From Sitta carolinensis (taxonomy: Eukaryota; Chordata; Aves; Passeriformes; Sittidae): 64,000 bases of DNA. This document shows positions 62,601 through 64,000 of the stretch, in pieces. Where the stretch lies: the NCBI GenBank assembly GCA_032173965.1, contig JAVUNC010000006.1, positions 16,961,528 to 17,025,527 on the forward strand, in the 5' to 3' direction. How positions within the stretch are numbered: position 1 is the first letter of the stretch; every line of letters begins with the position of its first letter. A model generated the notes under the pieces. The model did no database searches. It was not told the origin of the DNA and saw nothing but the letters and a program-made list of their open reading frames with translations. The position numbers and the translations under genes are program-made.

Positions 62601-63780
62601 CAAATATACTCTAGAAATTCACAAAACTCTGAATCATTTGAGCATGGCTTGTAATATGAAATATCCTAGTTGCTTCATCATGACTAAACCAGCAGAGCTT
62701 CACATGGAATACAGTTTATTTGTGGGAGACTTCAATAAGGGTTAAGAATTAACTACACACCATATGCTTTGTAGAATCATGCATAAGAAAACACACCTAA
62801 AACAAACAACTAGAAATAGGATCCTAGTTCCTCAATTTCCAGAGCCCCTTTCTGCAATTCAATCTTCAGTCACAGATAACCAAGTAAGATTTTACAGGCT
62901 TCTCTTGCACCATGCTGTTTCTCCCATAGGTTGTATTTCTCAAGCATTGGAAACCCTCATACATTTTACAAGTCTAAAAGTTTAAATGACAATGGAATCT
63001 GGTTTTAAATCTGTCCATTTCAATGCATGTTACTCTTAGAGTATTTTAGTTGACCTTAAGAATCCTTCACTCTGTTTTGAGTAAGTGTAGCAGGATAACA
63101 TAATCGTAAACCAGAATAAAACTCTAGCATTTGTTGTAAGTACTATGATTTTCCTCATACTTCTTAGTAGGAAGAATTTTTACAATTGATTTCATGATAA
63201 TTGAGTTTAAAAAGCAGAATGCAATTTAATGGAATTTAAAATGCTGCACTTACTGGAATACTTTATTTGTCACGAGGTCTAGGGGTTTAGAATTGGCTAA
63301 TAGACAGCGATGATGATAAATCAATGTAGCAGAGTTAATTTCTTAGAGTTGAATTGGATTTAGTCACTCAACCCTCAGAATAATGGAATTGCATGGCCAA
63401 ATTCCGCCACTTCTCAGAGAATTTAGGGATAAGGGACCTTAGAGAGAGACTTTCTAATGGTATTGAAAAAATAAACCTGTGTAAGTCATAGCAGTTTAAT
63501 TCATCATCTTCCTTTTCCACTGAAATTTCAATTAAAATCACAGTTTATAATGTTCCATGCACAAAATTAATTTCTTCTATTGGACAATCTAAAAGTATAT
63601 GTGATTAATTAGTGTATAAACTCCAGCTTACATCTAGAGAGAAGTTGTAAACAATAAACTAGGTGCTTCCCTAAAAAAAAATTATTAAGAATTCCCAAAG
63701 TAAAAGTAGTTCAAACACTCCAAACACCAAGAAAAACCAAGAATTTTTTTGCCACTGGTAATAATATTTTCATTTTGGTC
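59698..63780. other. AT-rich non-coding stretch, no gene recognised
   Basis: No recognised exon, RNA gene or transposon. The 102-residue plus-strand frame at 61501-61809 has an acceptor-like TCTGACTCTATTCAACAG just before it but no recognisable protein motif. Confidence 0.55.
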
Positions 63781-63790
63781 TTGCGTGTAG

Positions 63791-63804
63791 TTCGCATTAG
63801 CGAA
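63791..63804. repeat. CpG-containing hairpin, 5-bp arms, 4-nt loop
   Basis: TTCGC-ATTA-GCGAA is a perfect inverted repeat. With neighbouring CpGs (TTGCGTG upstream, TCTCGCC downstream) it forms a small CpG-retaining spot in otherwise CpG-poor DNA. Confidence 0.8.
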
Positions 63805-64000
63805 TCAAAAAAAAATCATTATGTGTCTCGCCTCACTAACAGTAGAATCTAAATTAAAATTGAGCATTAACATTTCATTATAATGTTTATTAAATCCCCT
63901 GTGTGTAGAAATGTATATGCCTGTGTTACATTCCAAGTCTACATTTATCTGCCTAATTAGAACAAAGAATCCTAGCAGTCATTTGCACTGTCAGAGCTAC

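Noticed and set aside
1..64000. CRISPR arrays, operons, phage or bacterial mobile elements
   Set aside because: No spaced identical repeats, ribosome-binding-site-led gene strings or integrase/transposase families were seen; the repeat content is that of a bird nuclear genome.

Overview
The window looks like AT-rich, gene-poor nuclear DNA (intergenic, or inside a very large intron) from a bird, most likely a songbird. The evidence is the transposon content: CR1 LINE fragments of several ages, avian ERVL-type LTRs, a short ERVK-style solo LTR, and one tRNA-Ile-derived SINE with a CR1-type tail, the architecture described for the passerine family TguSINE1. There are no L1 or Alu-type elements. 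There is no bacterial or phage gene organisation, no rRNA or functional tRNA gene, and no CRISPR array. No open reading frame was recognised as a host protein exon. The only recognisable coding remnants are decayed CR1 ORF2.

Layout. 1-985: minus-strand CR1 ORF2 fragment (end of the endonuclease to start of the reverse transcriptase), cut by the left edge. About 1-19.6 kb: AT-rich unique sequence with homopolymers, small inverted repeats, a 29-bp tandem duplication and a G-rich tract. 19.6-20.0 kb: ERVL-type LTR. 22.6-24.5 kb: long A tracts, a 32-bp near-perfect palindrome, an (AT)19 microsatellite and a GC-richer segment. 25.8 and 27.2 kb: two diverged copies of an unrecognised 127-bp sequence. 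27.6-28.2 kb: two convergent CR1 tails. 28.9-29.1 kb: the SINE. 32.5-33.2 kb: an old CR1. 35.2-36.06 kb: a younger CR1 that includes the ORF2 C-terminus and is GC-rich inside. 36.3-36.4 kb: an AT-rich cluster with a 36-bp perfect palindrome. 36.4-51.7 kb: featureless AT-rich DNA with a few microsatellites. 51.7-56.3 kb: a retroviral LTR cluster of three different LTRs. 56.3-64 kb: AT-rich DNA with one GC-rich, exon-like patch near 59.4 kb.

No pathway or operon can be described, and no new biological system is visible. The points most worth a second look are the 127-bp repeated block, the perfect palindromes, two exon-like patches ending in strong splice-donor sequences (31.9 and 59.5 kb), and a few CpG-retaining spots that could be conserved regulatory DNA. 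All family assignments come from recognition by eye and memory, with no database search.
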